The notes: generated by a model not told the origin, from the letters alone. A stretch of 64,000 bases of DNA from Luteimonas aestuarii (GCF_004357985.1 NZ_SMTF01000002.1:124001-188000), one strand, 5' to 3'; positions 16,486-26,682 are shown, numbered from the stretch's first letter. Program-made: numbers and translations.

Positions 16486-17652
16486 TCAGGACAGTCGGGA
16501 ATAGCGGCCGTGTTCGCAAGCGACCCGGCCCTCCAGCTCCATGACCAGCAGCATGGCCGACAGTTCCGCGGCCGTCAATCCGGTGCGGTCGACCAGACGG
16601 TCCATAGGGCTTGGGTCGTGCCCGAGGGCCGACCACAAGCGCTTGTAGTCCGGATCGGCCGGTGCGTCGGCGTGGGCGGCCACGGAAATGCCGTTCCCGG
16701 ACGAGGGGATGGGGGCGGCCAGGCGCCCGCGCAAGGCGTCGCCCAGGGTTGCGGCCAGGGGCGCGAGGGCGGCGACCACCTCGTCGGCGGATTCCACCAG
16801 TGCCACGCCGTCGCGGATCAGCCGGTGGCAGCCGCGGGCCATGGGGTTGTGGATGGAGCCCGGCAGGGCGAAGACTTCGCGGCCGGCGTCGGTGGCCATG
16901 CGCGCAGTGATCAGCGCGCCGGAGCGTTCGGCGGCCTCGATCACCAGCGTCCCCAGCGACAGTCCGGCGATGATGCGGTTGCGGCTGGGGAAGTGTTCAC
17001 GACGCGCCTGGGTGCCGGGCGGGTGTTCGCTGACCACCACGCCGCGTGCGGCGATGCGCCGGTGCAGGTCGTTGTTGCTGCGCGGATAGGGCACGTCGAT
17101 GCCACTGCCCAGGACGGCAAGGGTGATGCCGTCGGCGCCCAGCGCGGCCTGGTGCGCGGCGGCGTCCACGCCTGCGGCCAGGCCGCTGCAGACGGCGAAC
17201 CCGGCCTCGGCGAAGGCGGCGGAGAAGTCGCGGGCATTGTCGCGGCCGCCGGCGGTGGGGATGCGGCTGCCCACCACCGCGATCGACGGGTACCACAGCA
17301 GGTGCGCGTCGCCGGCAACGAACAGCGCCAGCGGCGGGCTGGGGATGCGGCGCAGCAGCGCGGGATAGTCCGGGTCATGCCAGCCGAGCAGGCGGTGGTT
17401 GGGGTGTGCCAGCCAGTCGCGGGTGCGTGCGTCGACCGGGCATGGGTCCTGCAACGCCCGCATCTGCGCCGTGTCCAGCCCGGCCGCGCGCCAGGCAGCG
17501 GGGCCGGCCGCCAGCGCGGCGTCGGGCGAGGCATAGGCCTCCAGCAGGCGCCGTCGAGGCAGCGAGGGGCCGCCCGCGGCGACCAGGCGCAGTAGCGCGT
17601 CGTCGAGGGCGGGATCGTGGAGGCCGGTATCGGCAAGGTTGGCGGGCAGCAT
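16486..17652 (-). CDS. dprA: DNA-processing protein DprA
   Basis: 388 residues. An N-terminal SAM-like region (ALDDALLRLVAAGG) is followed by the Rossmann-like core: AVVGSRIPTAGG, SGLAAGVDAAAHQAAL, LGSGIDVPYPRSN, FPSRNRIIAGLS and LPGSIHNPMARGCHRLI. The C-terminal winged helix is present (LVDRTGLTAAELSAMLLVMELEG). DprA loads RecA on incoming single-stranded DNA during natural transformation. A terminator-like hairpin lies between it and the LysM gene upstream, so it may have its own promoter. Confidence 0.95.
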   Translation of the reverse strand: MLPANLADTGLHDPALDDALLRLVAAGGPSLPRRRLLEAYASPDAALAAGPAAWRAAGLDTAQMRALQDPCPVDARTRDWLAHPNHRLLGWHDPDYPALLRRIPSPPLALFVAGDAHLLWYPSIAVVGSRIPTAGGRDNARDFSAAFAEAGFAVCSGLAAGVDAAAHQAALGADGITLAVLGSGIDVPYPRSNNDLHRRIAARGVVVSEHPPGTQARREHFPSRNRIIAGLSLGTLVIEAAERSGALITARMATDAGREVFALPGSIHNPMARGCHRLIRDGVALVESADEVVAALAPLAATLGDALRGRLAAPIPSSGNGISVAAHADAPADPDYKRLWSALGHDPSPMDRLVDRTGLTAAELSAMLLVMELEGRVACEHGRYSRLS

Positions 17653-17675
17653 GCCCGCAGCATGTCTTCCAGACG

Positions 17676-17699
17676 GAAACGGCGCCCTCGGGCGCCGTC
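17676..17699 (-). terminator. Hairpin terminator after the LysM gene
   Basis: The sequence ACGGCGCCCTCGGGCGCCGT (17679-17698) is an inverted repeat with an 8-bp stem and 4-base loop, 27 bp beyond the LysM stop. Read leftward it is followed by a TTTCCGTCT stretch. It separates the LysM gene from dprA. Confidence 0.65.
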
Positions 17700-17725
17700 T
17701 CGTCTGCGTGTAGGAAAACCCCCCG

Positions 17726-18874
17726 TCAGTACTGCGCGTCGGGGTGCTTCAACGCATACCCGACGCGCGTCGGCTTGGTGCTTTCCATGACCAGCGCGTA
17801 GCTGACGTGGTCGAAGGTGCGGAACACCATGGCGTGCGATGCATATTCGTCCGGCATGCGGTAGCGGCGTGCTCCCGGATTCGACGCATCGTTGATGCGT
17901 GACGTGTCCGGGTGGTACACGCGGTCGATGGTGTAGGGGCCGCTGCGCCAGATCGAGAACACCGTGCCGTTGTCGACGCCGTCGGCGCTACCGGCGGAGA
18001 TCGCGATCACGTCGCGTGGACCGCCGCTGGTGAGCGCATCGGCCACCGCGATCACCTGCGCATCCCGGGACAGCGCGTCGCCGGACGGCGGGTGCGGGAA
18101 GAACTGCAGGTCGTAGGGCTGCGGATTGACCGGTACCACGCGATCCCCCGCGCGCACGTCCAGGCCTTCGAGATCAAGCTCGATCACGCTCATGTCGCTG
18201 ATTTCGGTGGGGCCATGGACCACGGTACCCACGCCCATCTGCACCACTTCGTAGCCGAGGAAAGCGTCGTCGCGGCCTCGCGGGACCAGGTCGCGCCAGA
18301 GGTTGGTGTCGCCGTGGATGCGCGCGCCGCGGTAGTCGAGGCCGCGGGCGCGTGGCGTGCCGTAGAACTCGGCGCTGGGACGGATGACGGCATAACGTTC
18401 GCCTGCGCTGGCGTGATCCAGGTTGGCGACATAGATGCGGCGCTCCGGGCTGGCGCGCAGGCGCGAATCCTCCAGTGCCACGACGTGCGGAAGATGATCG
18501 AAGCCATCCACTACGCTGCGGTTCTTGAGGAACGGCTCGATGTCTGACAGCGGGATGGCATTGATCGGCGCTTCCTCGCGCGGCCCCGGCTCCACGCCGA
18601 CGCGGTTGAGGTACGACAGGCTGATCACGTCGCCCGGATAGATCAGGTGCGGGTTCTGGATCTGCGGGTTGGCCTGCCAGATCTCCGGCCACAGCCACGG
18701 ACGTTGCAGGAACTTGCCTGCGATGCCCCACAGCGTGTCGCCGCGGACCACCACGTAGGTATCGGGATGGTCGCCACGTACGCCCTGCGCAGCGGCGAAG
18801 GTCGCCACCGTCAGCAATGCGACGGCAACGCCCGTGCGAAGCCCCTGAGAAAGGTGCTGAAGCATGCTGGCCAT
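17726..18874 (-). CDS. LysM peptidoglycan-binding protein
   Basis: 382 residues with a signal peptide (VAVALLTVATFAAAQG). A LysM domain follows immediately: YVVVRGDTLWGIAGKFLQRPWLWPEIWQANPQIQNPHLIYPGD, here in the tryptophan-rich subtype. The remainder (about 100-382) has no catalytic motif that I recognise. Orthologs sit at this exact place, divergent from def, in many gammaproteobacteria. An AAGGGGA ribosome site precedes the MASM start; a second ATG lies three codons in (18865). Likely a periplasmic or outer-membrane cell-wall protein of unproven function. Confidence 0.9.
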   Translation of the reverse strand: MASMLQHLSQGLRTGVAVALLTVATFAAAQGVRGDHPDTYVVVRGDTLWGIAGKFLQRPWLWPEIWQANPQIQNPHLIYPGDVISLSYLNRVGVEPGPREEAPINAIPLSDIEPFLKNRSVVDGFDHLPHVVALEDSRLRASPERRIYVANLDHASAGERYAVIRPSAEFYGTPRARGLDYRGARIHGDTNLWRDLVPRGRDDAFLGYEVVQMGVGTVVHGPTEISDMSVIELDLEGLDVRAGDRVVPVNPQPYDLQFFPHPPSGDALSRDAQVIAVADALTSGGPRDVIAISAGSADGVDNGTVFSIWRSGPYTIDRVYHPDTSRINDASNPGARRYRMPDEYASHAMVFRTFDHVSYALVMESTKPTRVGYALKHPDAQY

Positions 18875-18914
18875 CTAACTGGTCCCCTTGGAGTTTTCCC
18901 CTTGTAGCCGGGGC

Positions 18915-18963
18915 ACTATAGCCTACAAATCACGGGCCGATGCAAGCCTGCGCGGGCTACAAT
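18915..18963. promoter_or_regulatory. Divergent -10 elements for the LysM gene and def
   Basis: Leftward, TATAGT (complement of 18915-18920) fits a -10 for the LysM gene. Rightward, TACAAT at 18958-18963 fits a -10 for def, 43 bp before its ATG. Both are close to consensus; -35 boxes are weaker. Confidence 0.55.
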
Positions 18964-19006
18964 CGGCGTTCCTCCCGCGGTTGTGACCGCTGCCACCCTT
19001 TCCCGC

Positions 19007-19519
19007 ATGTCCCTGCTGCCGATCCTTGAATACCCGCATCCGCGCCTGCGCAACGTCGCTGGCGCCGTCGACCCCGCGCAGGCGGTCGACCCGGCCTTCC
19101 AGCGCCTGCTGGACGACATGTTCCAGACCATGTACGAAGCGCCTGGCATCGGCCTGGCCGCGACCCAGGTCGATACCCACCAGCGCTTCATGGTGATCGA
19201 CGTCACTGAAGGACGCGAGCAGCCACTGGTGTTCATCAACCCCGAGATCCGCGAGGCCTCCGCCGAGCTGCGCGTGCACCAGGAAGGTTGCCTGTCGATC
19301 CCGGGCATCTATGCCGACGTCACCCGCCCGGACGGCATCGTGGTCGCGGCGCTGGACCGCCACGGCAAGCCGTTCGAGCTGCGCGTGGACGGCCTGCTGG
19401 CCACCTGCATCCAACACGAGATCGACCACCTCGACGGCAAGCTGTTCATCGACTACCTGTCGCCGCTCAAGCGCGACCGCGCGATCAAGAAGCTCGAAAA
19501 ACTTCGCAAGCAGGGCTGA
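19007..19519 (+). CDS. def: Peptide deformylase
   Basis: 170 residues from the ATG at 19007 ([15 protein letters not shown]); an in-frame ATG 24 bp upstream lacks family support. The three deformylase motifs are intact: [17 protein letters not shown] with the metal-binding Cys, and QHEIDHLDG with the HExxH-type metal ligands. It removes the N-formyl group from new proteins, using Fe2+ or another divalent metal. First gene of a def-fmt-rsmB run with short gaps, which links removal and addition of the formyl group. Confidence 0.96.
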   Translation: MSLLPILEYPHPRLRNVAGAVDPAQAVDPAFQRLLDDMFQTMYEAPGIGLAATQVDTHQRFMVIDVTEGREQPLVFINPEIREASAELRVHQEGCLSIPGIYADVTRPDGIVVAALDRHGKPFELRVDGLLATCIQHEIDHLDGKLFIDYLSPLKRDRAIKKLEKLRKQG

Positions 19520-19529
19520 GGCCGTCGCC

Positions 19530-20471
19530 GTGCGCATCGTTTTTGCCGGTACTCCCGAGTTCGCGGTGCCTTCGCTGCACGCGGCCCATGCCGGTGGTGA
19601 AATCGTCGGTGTCTACACCCAGCCCGACCGTCCCGCCGGGCGCGGTCGCGGCCTGCAGGCCGCGCCAGTCAAGCGCGCGGCCGAAGCGTTGGGCATCCCG
19701 GTGTTGCAGCCGGAGACGCTGCGCTCGGTCGACGCGCGTGCGGCGCTGCGTGCGTTGCAACCCGACCTGATGGTGGTCGTGGCCTATGGCCTGCTGTTGC
19801 CGCAGTCGGTCTTGGACATCCCCGTGCACGGGTGCTGGAACGTGCACGCCTCGCTGCTGCCGCGCTGGCGTGGCGCGGCCCCGATCCAGCGCGCGATCGA
19901 AGCCGGCGACACCGAGACCGGGGTGTGCCTGATGCAGATGGAAAAGGGCCTGGATACCGGTCCGGTGTTGCTGTCGCAGGCCACGCCGATCGCGGCCGAG
20001 GATACCGGCGGACGCCTGCACGACCGACTGTCGATGCTGGGCGCCGAGGTGCTGGCCGAGGGCCTGGCGCTGTTGCGCGAAGGCCGGCTGCCGGCGCCAC
20101 GGGCGCAGCCCGACGAAGGCGTGACCTACGCGCACAAACTGGACAAGGCCGAGGCGCGGCTGGACTGGTCGCAGCCGGCGCGCGTGCTGGCGGACAAGGT
20201 GCGCGCGTTCGATCCATGGCCGGTGGCCGAAGCCGAAGTGGCCGACGAGCGCCTGCGCATCCACGCCGCCGAGGCGTCCCCGGTCGCGCACTCCGCCATG
20301 CCCGGCACGGTACTGGCCGCGTCGCGCGCCGGCATCGATATCGCCTCCGGTGACGGTGTCCTGCGCCTGCTGCGGGTGCAGCGCGCGGGCGGCAAGGTCA
20401 TCACGGCCGGCGACTACCTCAACGCGCGTCGCGACGTGATGCCGACTTCCCCCATCACGGGCGAGGGCTAG
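19530..20471 (+). CDS. fmt: Methionyl-tRNA formyltransferase
   Basis: 313 residues from a GTG start 10 bp after def. The N-terminal Rossmann-like domain begins [18 protein letters not shown]. The catalytic motif [20 protein letters not shown] has the Asn and His, and [11 protein letters not shown] supplies the Asp. The C-terminal OB-like domain binds the initiator tRNA (about 205-313). It transfers a formyl group from 10-formyl-tetrahydrofolate to Met-tRNAfMet. Confidence 0.96.
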   Translation: MRIVFAGTPEFAVPSLHAAHAGGEIVGVYTQPDRPAGRGRGLQAAPVKRAAEALGIPVLQPETLRSVDARAALRALQPDLMVVVAYGLLLPQSVLDIPVHGCWNVHASLLPRWRGAAPIQRAIEAGDTETGVCLMQMEKGLDTGPVLLSQATPIAAEDTGGRLHDRLSMLGAEVLAEGLALLREGRLPAPRAQPDEGVTYAHKLDKAEARLDWSQPARVLADKVRAFDPWPVAEAEVADERLRIHAAEASPVAHSAMPGTVLAASRAGIDIASGDGVLRLLRVQRAGGKVITAGDYLNARRDVMPTSPITGEG

Positions 20472-20472
20472 G

Positions 20473-21801
20473 GTGGCAGGCACGTCGCAGGCGACAGGCG
20501 TCGCGGCACGGGTGGTGGCCGCGAACGTGCTCGACGGCGTGCTCCACCACGGCCGTTCGCTCAAGGCCGGGCTCGGCGTCGCGCTGCCGGCGCTCCCCGA
20601 TCCACGCGATCGTGCGCTGGTGGAAGCGATCTGCTTCGCGGCGCTGCGCATCCGCCACCGCGCCGATGCCGCGCTGGCAGCGTGGATTCCCAGCCCGTTG
20701 CCGAAGCGCGATGCGCCGCTGCGCGCCCTGCTGCTGGCCGGCTTTGCGCAACTCGATCCGCTGGGGTTGCCGGCGCATGCGGCGCTCGCCGCCACGGTCG
20801 ACGCCGCGCGTGCGATGGGGCGTGCGCACCAGGCGAAGCTGGTGAACGCGTTGTTGCGACGCGCCCAGCGCGACGGCCTGCCGGAGGGCGACTGGCGCGA
20901 CCTGTGGCCGTCCTGGCTGCGCGGTCGCTTGAGGTCGGATTGGCCGGACGCGGTGGACGCCATCGTGGCCGGCAGCGCCAACCAGGCGCCGACGTGGCTG
21001 CGGGTCAATCGCCTGCGCGGCACGCGTGACGGCTATCGCCAGCGCCTGCTGGACGCGGGGATCGCAGCAACCGCGCCCGGAGGATTCGAAGATGCGCTGC
21101 TGATCGAAGGCAGCCTGCCCGTGGCACAGTTGCCCGGTTTCGGCGAGGGCGACGTCTCGGTGCAGGATGGCTCGGCGCAACAGGTGGCCGATACGCTTGC
21201 GCTACCAGCGGGCGCGCGTGTGCTGGACGCCTGCGCTGCACCCGGCGGCAAGGCCGCGCACCTGCTGGAGCGCGACCCCACGCTGCGGCTGGTGGCGCTG
21301 GATGTCGACCCGGCACGCTTGCGCAAGGTCGGCGACAACTTCGCGCGGCTGCACGTGGGCGCGCAGGCCACCCTGCATGCCGCCGATGCCGTGGATGCCG
21401 ACGGCTGGTGGGACGGCGAACCTTTCGACGCGATCCTGCTCGATGCGCCGTGTTCGGCCACCGGCATCATCCGCCGCCAGCCCGACGTGCTGCTGCACCG
21501 GCGCGAGCGCGACCTTGACGCTCTGGTGTTGGTGCAGGCATCGCTGCTGGATGCGCTGTGGCCGCTGCTCAGGCCCGGCGGTACGCTGGCCTACGTGACC
21601 TGTTCGATCCTGGACGCGGAAAACGCCGCTCAGGCCAGCGCGTTCCTTGCGCGCACGCCGGACGCAGAGGCGTTGCCGCTCGGCGAAGCCTACGGTCGCC
21701 CGGCCGGCCCGGGCCGCCAGCGATTGCCGGGCGAACAGGCGTGTGACGGCTTCTTTTACACAATCTTCCGCCGGGGCGTGGACGATGCGCGGGTGACCTG
21801 A
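20473..21801 (+). CDS. rsmB: 16S rRNA (cytosine(967)-C(5))-methyltransferase
   Basis: 442 residues from a GTG start 1 bp after the fmt stop. The N-terminal NusB-like RNA-binding domain covers about 1-140. The methyltransferase domain shows the SAM motif [17 protein letters not shown], the [15 protein letters not shown] motif IV and the catalytic cysteine in YVTCSIL (motif VI). It methylates C967 in helix 31 of 16S rRNA. Gene order def-fmt-rsmB is widely conserved. Confidence 0.96.
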   Translation: MAGTSQATGVAARVVAANVLDGVLHHGRSLKAGLGVALPALPDPRDRALVEAICFAALRIRHRADAALAAWIPSPLPKRDAPLRALLLAGFAQLDPLGLPAHAALAATVDAARAMGRAHQAKLVNALLRRAQRDGLPEGDWRDLWPSWLRGRLRSDWPDAVDAIVAGSANQAPTWLRVNRLRGTRDGYRQRLLDAGIAATAPGGFEDALLIEGSLPVAQLPGFGEGDVSVQDGSAQQVADTLALPAGARVLDACAAPGGKAAHLLERDPTLRLVALDVDPARLRKVGDNFARLHVGAQATLHAADAVDADGWWDGEPFDAILLDAPCSATGIIRRQPDVLLHRRERDLDALVLVQASLLDALWPLLRPGGTLAYVTCSILDAENAAQASAFLARTPDAEALPLGEAYGRPAGPGRQRLPGEQACDGFFYTIFRRGVDDARVT

Positions 21802-21819
21802 CCCGCCGGACCCGCCCGC

Positions 21820-22839
21820 GTGCCCGACAGCCCCGTCCAGCGCACATCCCGCCCGTGGTTGAGCATCCTGATCCCGGTCTACCGGGTGGAACGCTACCTG
21901 CACGCTTGCGTCGAGTCGGTGCTGGCGCAGTGCGACCGCGATGTCGAAGTCCTGCTGCTGGACGACGGTTCGCCGGACCGGTCGGGCGACATCGCCGTCG
22001 AACTGGCGCTGACGCATCCACAAACCGTGCGCACCATTCGCCATGCGACCAATGGCGGCCTGTCGGCGGCGCGCAATGCGCTGGTGGCCGAGGCGCGCGG
22101 CGACTACCTGTGGCACCTCGACTCGGACGACGTGCTGCTGCCCGGGGCGGTCGCGCGACTGCGCGAAGTGGTGGCCACGCACTCGCCCGACCTGGTGATG
22201 TGCGATTTCCGCGTGCTGCGCAACGGTCCCGCGTGGCGGCAGTGGCTGCGGCGGGAACGCCATTGTTCGAGTTTCGATGGCGTCTCCGGCCGCGTCGAAT
22301 GCGATCGTTCGCAGCTGGTCGCCGGCCTGATGCGGATGCGGCGGATGCATGCCTGGACCAAGATCGCGCGGCGCAAGGTGTGGCGCCGCGTCCACTTCCC
22401 CGAAGGACGCAGCCTGATGCAGGACATGGCGGTGATGCCCGGGCTGGTGTCGGCCACGCAGACCTATATCCACGTCGACGAGCCGTGGGTCGGCTATCGC
22501 CAGCACGGTGAGAGCGCGCTGGCATCACCCAGTGATGCCAAGATCGGCCATGTGCTGGAGACCTTGAAGGACCTGCGCCAGGGGCTCGACCACCTGGACG
22601 CCCTCGACCAGGAAGCGGCGTTCGCGATGGATTACTTCGCGCTGCGTACTTTCGCGTGGATCGCACGGAAGCTGCCGGCCGGGGACGGACCCAGCGCGCT
22701 GGACCACGCCTGCCGCTCCACCTTCCGCGAACTGTTCCCGGCGGGATGCGCCAGCGTGTTGTCCGGTTGCCGCGCGCGTCGCTGGTACCTGCGCGGCGCC
22801 CGCCTGCATCGCAGCCTGCAACGGCGGCGCTGGGTCTGA
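21820..22839 (+). CDS. Family 2 glycosyltransferase (first of two tandem copies)
   Basis: 339 residues from a GTG start 18 bp after rsmB. The GT-A fold is seen in WLSILIPVYRVERYLHACVESVLAQ, VLLLDDGSPDRSGD and the metal-binding WHLDSDDVLLPG (DSD). A C-terminal region of about 130 residues follows with conserved Trp/Tyr (YIHVDEPWVGYRQHGES). It probably adds a sugar to a surface glycan (lipopolysaccharide core, O-antigen or exopolysaccharide); donor and acceptor are unknown. The next gene is a clear paralog along its whole length. Confidence 0.88.
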   Translation: MPDSPVQRTSRPWLSILIPVYRVERYLHACVESVLAQCDRDVEVLLLDDGSPDRSGDIAVELALTHPQTVRTIRHATNGGLSAARNALVAEARGDYLWHLDSDDVLLPGAVARLREVVATHSPDLVMCDFRVLRNGPAWRQWLRRERHCSSFDGVSGRVECDRSQLVAGLMRMRRMHAWTKIARRKVWRRVHFPEGRSLMQDMAVMPGLVSATQTYIHVDEPWVGYRQHGESALASPSDAKIGHVLETLKDLRQGLDHLDALDQEAAFAMDYFALRTFAWIARKLPAGDGPSALDHACRSTFRELFPAGCASVLSGCRARRWYLRGARLHRSLQRRRWV

Positions 22840-22935
22840 CGCCAGGCGGCGCGTCGCGCGTTTGCGGGGTGTTGCCGTTCGATATGCGAAAGTCCGCGCG
22901 CTGTGTAGACTCGCCGCGCCGCAGGGTGCTGCCCC

Positions 22936-23961
22936 ATGCCCGCCACCAGGACCGATGCCCGCCGCATGACCGCGAATCCACCATGGTTGAGCGTGCTGGT
23001 GCCCGTGTACGACGTGGAGGCCTACCTCGATGCGTGCCTGCAGTCGGTGCTGGCGCAGGCGGGCGGCGGAGTCGAAGTGATCCTGCTCGACGATGCCTCG
23101 CCCGACGGCTCGGCACGCGTCGCGGCGGAATGGCGTGAACGCCATCCGCACGCCGTCCGCGTCGTCTCCCTGCCGCGCAACGCAGGCGTCGCGTCGGCGC
23201 GCAACGCACTGCTGGCCGAGGCGACGGGGCGGTACGTCTGGTTCCTTGATGCCGACGATTTGATGCTGCCCGGTGCAATCGATGCGCTGCGCACGCTGGT
23301 GCAGCGCCATGCACCGGACCTGGTGTTGTGCGACTTCCGGGTGCTGCGCGAGTCGGGCCGGCCCTACGATCCCTTGCGTGGCGGGTGGCGGCGTGCGTCC
23401 TTCTCGGGCCGTCACGACGTGCTGTCCGGCGATCGCAGCGCGCTGGTCGCGGGCCTGCTGGAAGAGCGACAGCTGCATGCGTGGTCGAAGATCGCGACGG
23501 CAGCGGCCTGGCGCGAGGTGCGCTTCCCCGACGGCCACTACTTCGAAGACATGGCGGTCGTGCCGCAACTGGTCGCGAACATCCGCACCTGGTACTACAC
23601 CAGGCAGCCTTGGGTGGGCTATCGCCAGCGTGGCGGCAGCATCCTGGCCGAGATGACGCCGCGCAAGGCCGGCGACATGTTGCTGGCCGTGCAGGCGTTG
23701 CATGCGGGGTTGCTGGGCCTGCCGGGCGAACTGTCGGCGCGTGCGCGCAGCGCGCTGGACTACTTCTGCCTGCGGACGTTCGCCACGCTGGCGCGCAAGG
23801 CGCCGCACCCCGACGACGCGCTGGAACGCGATTGCCGCGCTGCGCTGCAACGGATGTTCCCCGATGGCGTGGCGTCGCTGCTTGGCGATGCGCGCAGGCG
23901 CGGCTGGTGGCTGCGCGCGCGGCGTGCGTCGCAGGCGCTGCGGGCAAGGGGATGGGCGTGA
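22936..23961 (+). CDS. Family 2 glycosyltransferase (second tandem copy)
   Basis: 341 residues; a second possible start is the ATG at 22966, which aligns better with the first copy. GT-A motifs: WLSVLVPVYDVEAYLDACLQ, VILLDDASPDGSAR and WFLDADDLMLPG (DAD). The C-terminal half (YTRQPWVGYRQRGGSILAEM) matches the first copy, so both arose by tandem duplication. Its end overlaps the next glycosyltransferase by 10 bp, indicating co-translation. Probable role in a surface polysaccharide. Confidence 0.88.
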   Translation: MPATRTDARRMTANPPWLSVLVPVYDVEAYLDACLQSVLAQAGGGVEVILLDDASPDGSARVAAEWRERHPHAVRVVSLPRNAGVASARNALLAEATGRYVWFLDADDLMLPGAIDALRTLVQRHAPDLVLCDFRVLRESGRPYDPLRGGWRRASFSGRHDVLSGDRSALVAGLLEERQLHAWSKIATAAAWREVRFPDGHYFEDMAVVPQLVANIRTWYYTRQPWVGYRQRGGSILAEMTPRKAGDMLLAVQALHAGLLGLPGELSARARSALDYFCLRTFATLARKAPHPDDALERDCRAALQRMFPDGVASLLGDARRRGWWLRARRASQALRARGWA

Positions 23962-25088
23962 TCGCTGCCGGCCGCCCGCCACGGGTGCTGCATTTCGTCA
24001 CCGGCGGTTTCTCCGGCGGTGCCACCCAGGTGGCACTGCAACTGGTGGAAGCCGCGCGCAGCGGTGCCGCGATCGAGCCGCTGCTGGTGCTGCGCCGCAA
24101 GCGCCGGGGCGATCCGGCGCGGATCGAGGAGTTGCGTCGCAACGGCGTACCGCTGCGCGTCGTGCCGGGCTGGACGCATTGGGCCAGCATCCTGGCGCTG
24201 GTGCGCGTCTGCCGCGAGTTCCAGCCCGACGTGCTGGTGGCACACGGCTTCAGCGAACACCTGTGGGGGCGTTACGCCGCGCTGCTGGCGCACGTGCCGC
24301 GCATCGTGCACGTCGAGCACAACACGCGCGAGCGCTACACGCGCTGGCGGCTGGCGCAGGCGCGCTGGCTGGCGCGCCGCACGCACCGGATCGTCGGCTG
24401 CTCGGAAGGCGTGCGCGAGGCGCTGCTGGCGATGGGCATGCCACCGGGACGCACCATCGCCATCCCCAACGGCATCCGGCTGGAACCGTTCGCCGACGCC
24501 GAGGCCCATCCGCTGCCGGCGCGCACGCCGGGGATCGTGATGGTGTCGCGATTCTCGAAGCAGAAGGACCACGCCACCCTGCTGCGCGCGGTGGCCTTGC
24601 TGCGCGAACGTGGCCTGCGGCCACCGGTGGTGCTGGCCGGTGGCGGCAAGGCGCTGCATCGACGGCCGCTGGAAAAACTGGCGCTATCGCTGGGCCTCGC
24701 CGGACAGGTCGATTTCGCCGGGGTGATCCGCAACGTGCCGGAGGTTCTGGTGTCGCATCGCATCGCCGTGCTCAGCACGCATTACGAGGGCATGCCGCTG
24801 GCGTTGTTGGAAGGCATGGCCGCCGGGTGCGCGGCGATCGGCAGCGCCGTGCCTGGGGTGCGCGAGGTGATCGAGGACGGCGTGGACGGCCTGCTGGTAC
24901 CGGAATCGGATCCCGTTGCATTGGCCGACGCGCTGGAGCGCGTATTGCGTGACGACGCCTTCGCCGCGCGCCTGGGCAAGCAAGCCCGTCGCACGGCCCT
25001 CGCGCGCTACGGGCGCGAACGCATGAACCAGCGCTACGAAGCGCTGTTCATCGACTTGGCGGCAGACGCGCGAAGCGAAGGCGCGTAG
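23952..25088 (+). CDS. Family 4 (GT-B) glycosyltransferase
   Basis: 378 residues from the ATG at 23952, chosen for the upstream AAGGGG and the 10-bp overlap with the previous gene. The N-terminal Rossmann domain has HFVTGGFSGGATQVALQL. The C-terminal domain has PNGIRLEPFAD, VMVSRFSKQKDH and the retaining-enzyme motif STHYEGMPLALLEGMAAG with E-x7-E spacing. It likely uses a nucleotide sugar to extend a surface glycan. Works with the two GT2 genes in one transcription unit. Confidence 0.9.
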   Translation: MGVIAAGRPPRVLHFVTGGFSGGATQVALQLVEAARSGAAIEPLLVLRRKRRGDPARIEELRRNGVPLRVVPGWTHWASILALVRVCREFQPDVLVAHGFSEHLWGRYAALLAHVPRIVHVEHNTRERYTRWRLAQARWLARRTHRIVGCSEGVREALLAMGMPPGRTIAIPNGIRLEPFADAEAHPLPARTPGIVMVSRFSKQKDHATLLRAVALLRERGLRPPVVLAGGGKALHRRPLEKLALSLGLAGQVDFAGVIRNVPEVLVSHRIAVLSTHYEGMPLALLEGMAAGCAAIGSAVPGVREVIEDGVDGLLVPESDPVALADALERVLRDDAFAARLGKQARRTALARYGRERMNQRYEALFIDLAADARSEGA

Positions 25089-25092
25089 CGCG

Positions 25093-26682
25093 CTACCAGC
25101 GCAACGGACGCCGCGCGACCTCGCCGGCGATGCGTGCATGCAATCGGCGTGCCTCGTCCAGCGGCAGGTGGCGGATGCGCAGCGCGCCGGACATCGCCCC
25201 GGCGCCGGCGGTATCCACCCACACCGATGCCATGCCGAAGTGCCGGTCCAGCGGCGAGCGGCGCAGTTCCAGCGCCTGCACCTTGTCGAGCTCGGCGAAG
25301 CGCCAGCGTCGCGACCACCAGCCTTCGCGCACCGCGACCAGTCGGCCGTCGATGGCATAGCCGGCGCGCGCGGCGTGGCCGCGCGCGACCAGCCACGCCC
25401 ACGGCAGCCACAGCAACGCCAGCAGTCCCCAGCTGCCGAAATGCCAGGTGGCGACCGCAATCGCCGCAACACCGAACACGATGTCGCCCAGCAGCAATCG
25501 CATCCATGCACGCCGGTGCAGCGGCGACCAGCCTGCGGGCGGCCACGCGGCGTCGCGCAGCACGTGGTTCACCAGTGCATCGCAGGCAGCGGGCGTGGCG
25601 ACCGGCGCCAGTTCCTGCAGTGGTTTTTCCTGGTTGGGATCGACCTGCGAGGTGGCGGTATCGATGTCCAGCGAACGACGACCGAAGGCGCGGTGCAGCA
25701 CGCTTTCGCGCAACGTCCATGCCTGGATGCGCCGGCGTGGCACGCTGGCGCGCACACGGGTCAGCAGGCCGCGTTCGACGGTCAGGCGACGGCCATGCTG
25801 GCTCAACCGGAACCCGTGGTAGCGCACGATCGCCAGCACCACCGAGAACGCGCGGATCAGCGCCAGCACCAGCAGTACGAACAGCGCTACCGAGGCTGCG
25901 GTTGCCAGCCAGCCGCCATTGAACTGGCCGACATAGCCGAAGGCATCGCGCCAGAAGTCGCGGAACAGGCCTAGCATGCGCCGCTCCGGGAACACCTGCC
26001 AGGCCAGGGCGAACGCAGCGGCCACCACCACCATGCCACGGTTCGAGATCAACCCCAGTCGCACGATCTCGCCCATGCCCAGCGACAGCAGCGTTTCGCC
26101 ATCCCCGGCGGTCGAAGGCGAAACCTCCGGCGCGGCGTCGGTCGCGGCGTGCCCGCGATGGCGGATCACCCGTTCCAGCGCCAGCGCGTCGGCCAGCTTC
26201 AGCACCCGCATCTGCGCCTCGGGCCTGGTGCCGCCGGCCGATTCCAGCTTCACCTCGGCCACGCCGAACACGCGGTGCAGCAGCGTCTGGTGCAGGGCGA
26301 CGTTGTGGATGCGCGAGAACGGCACCTGGCGCAGGCTGCGCTCGAACACACCGCTGCGCACGAGCAGGCTGTCGCCGTCGATGCGGTAACGATAGGTGAA
26401 GTAGCGCCAGATCGAGGCCAATGCCAGCATCGCCACGACCACCCCGGCACCGATCAACTGCCAGCTGTCCTCGCTGCGGCCACCGAACACCACCAGCGCG
26501 CCCAGCGGCACGATGAGCTGTCGCACCGATGCCAGCAGCACGAACAGCCACGACCATGGATGCAGGCGGCGTTCGTCGTCGGTGGGCAGGCGTGCTTCGG
26601 CCTGCACCACGGCCGCCGGTTCCGGCGGCGCGGGGGTGCCGGGTGGTCGCGGTGCGGGATCGCCGGGCTCAGGCGTCGTCAT
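25093..26682 (-). CDS. PH-domain membrane protein (YdbT-like)
   Basis: 529 residues with several hydrophobic segments (for example WSWLFVLLASVRQLIVPLGA and VALFVLLVLALIRAFSVVL). Three bacterial PH (bPH2/DUF304) modules are seen: around YRYRIDGDSLLVRSGVFERS, RLTVERGLLTRVRASVPRRR and YAIDGRLVAVREGWWSRRW. This matches YdbT-type proteins, which pair with a smaller YdbS-type protein. Here that partner is the next gene upstream, overlapping by 14 bp. Function in the inner membrane is not established; YdbS/YdbT affect stress resistance in Bacillus. Confidence 0.87.
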   Translation of the reverse strand: MTTPEPGDPAPRPPGTPAPPEPAAVVQAEARLPTDDERRLHPWSWLFVLLASVRQLIVPLGALVVFGGRSEDSWQLIGAGVVVAMLALASIWRYFTYRYRIDGDSLLVRSGVFERSLRQVPFSRIHNVALHQTLLHRVFGVAEVKLESAGGTRPEAQMRVLKLADALALERVIRHRGHAATDAAPEVSPSTAGDGETLLSLGMGEIVRLGLISNRGMVVVAAAFALAWQVFPERRMLGLFRDFWRDAFGYVGQFNGGWLATAASVALFVLLVLALIRAFSVVLAIVRYHGFRLSQHGRRLTVERGLLTRVRASVPRRRIQAWTLRESVLHRAFGRRSLDIDTATSQVDPNQEKPLQELAPVATPAACDALVNHVLRDAAWPPAGWSPLHRRAWMRLLLGDIVFGVAAIAVATWHFGSWGLLALLWLPWAWLVARGHAARAGYAIDGRLVAVREGWWSRRWRFAELDKVQALELRRSPLDRHFGMASVWVDTAGAGAMSGALRIRHLPLDEARRLHARIAGEVARRPLRW

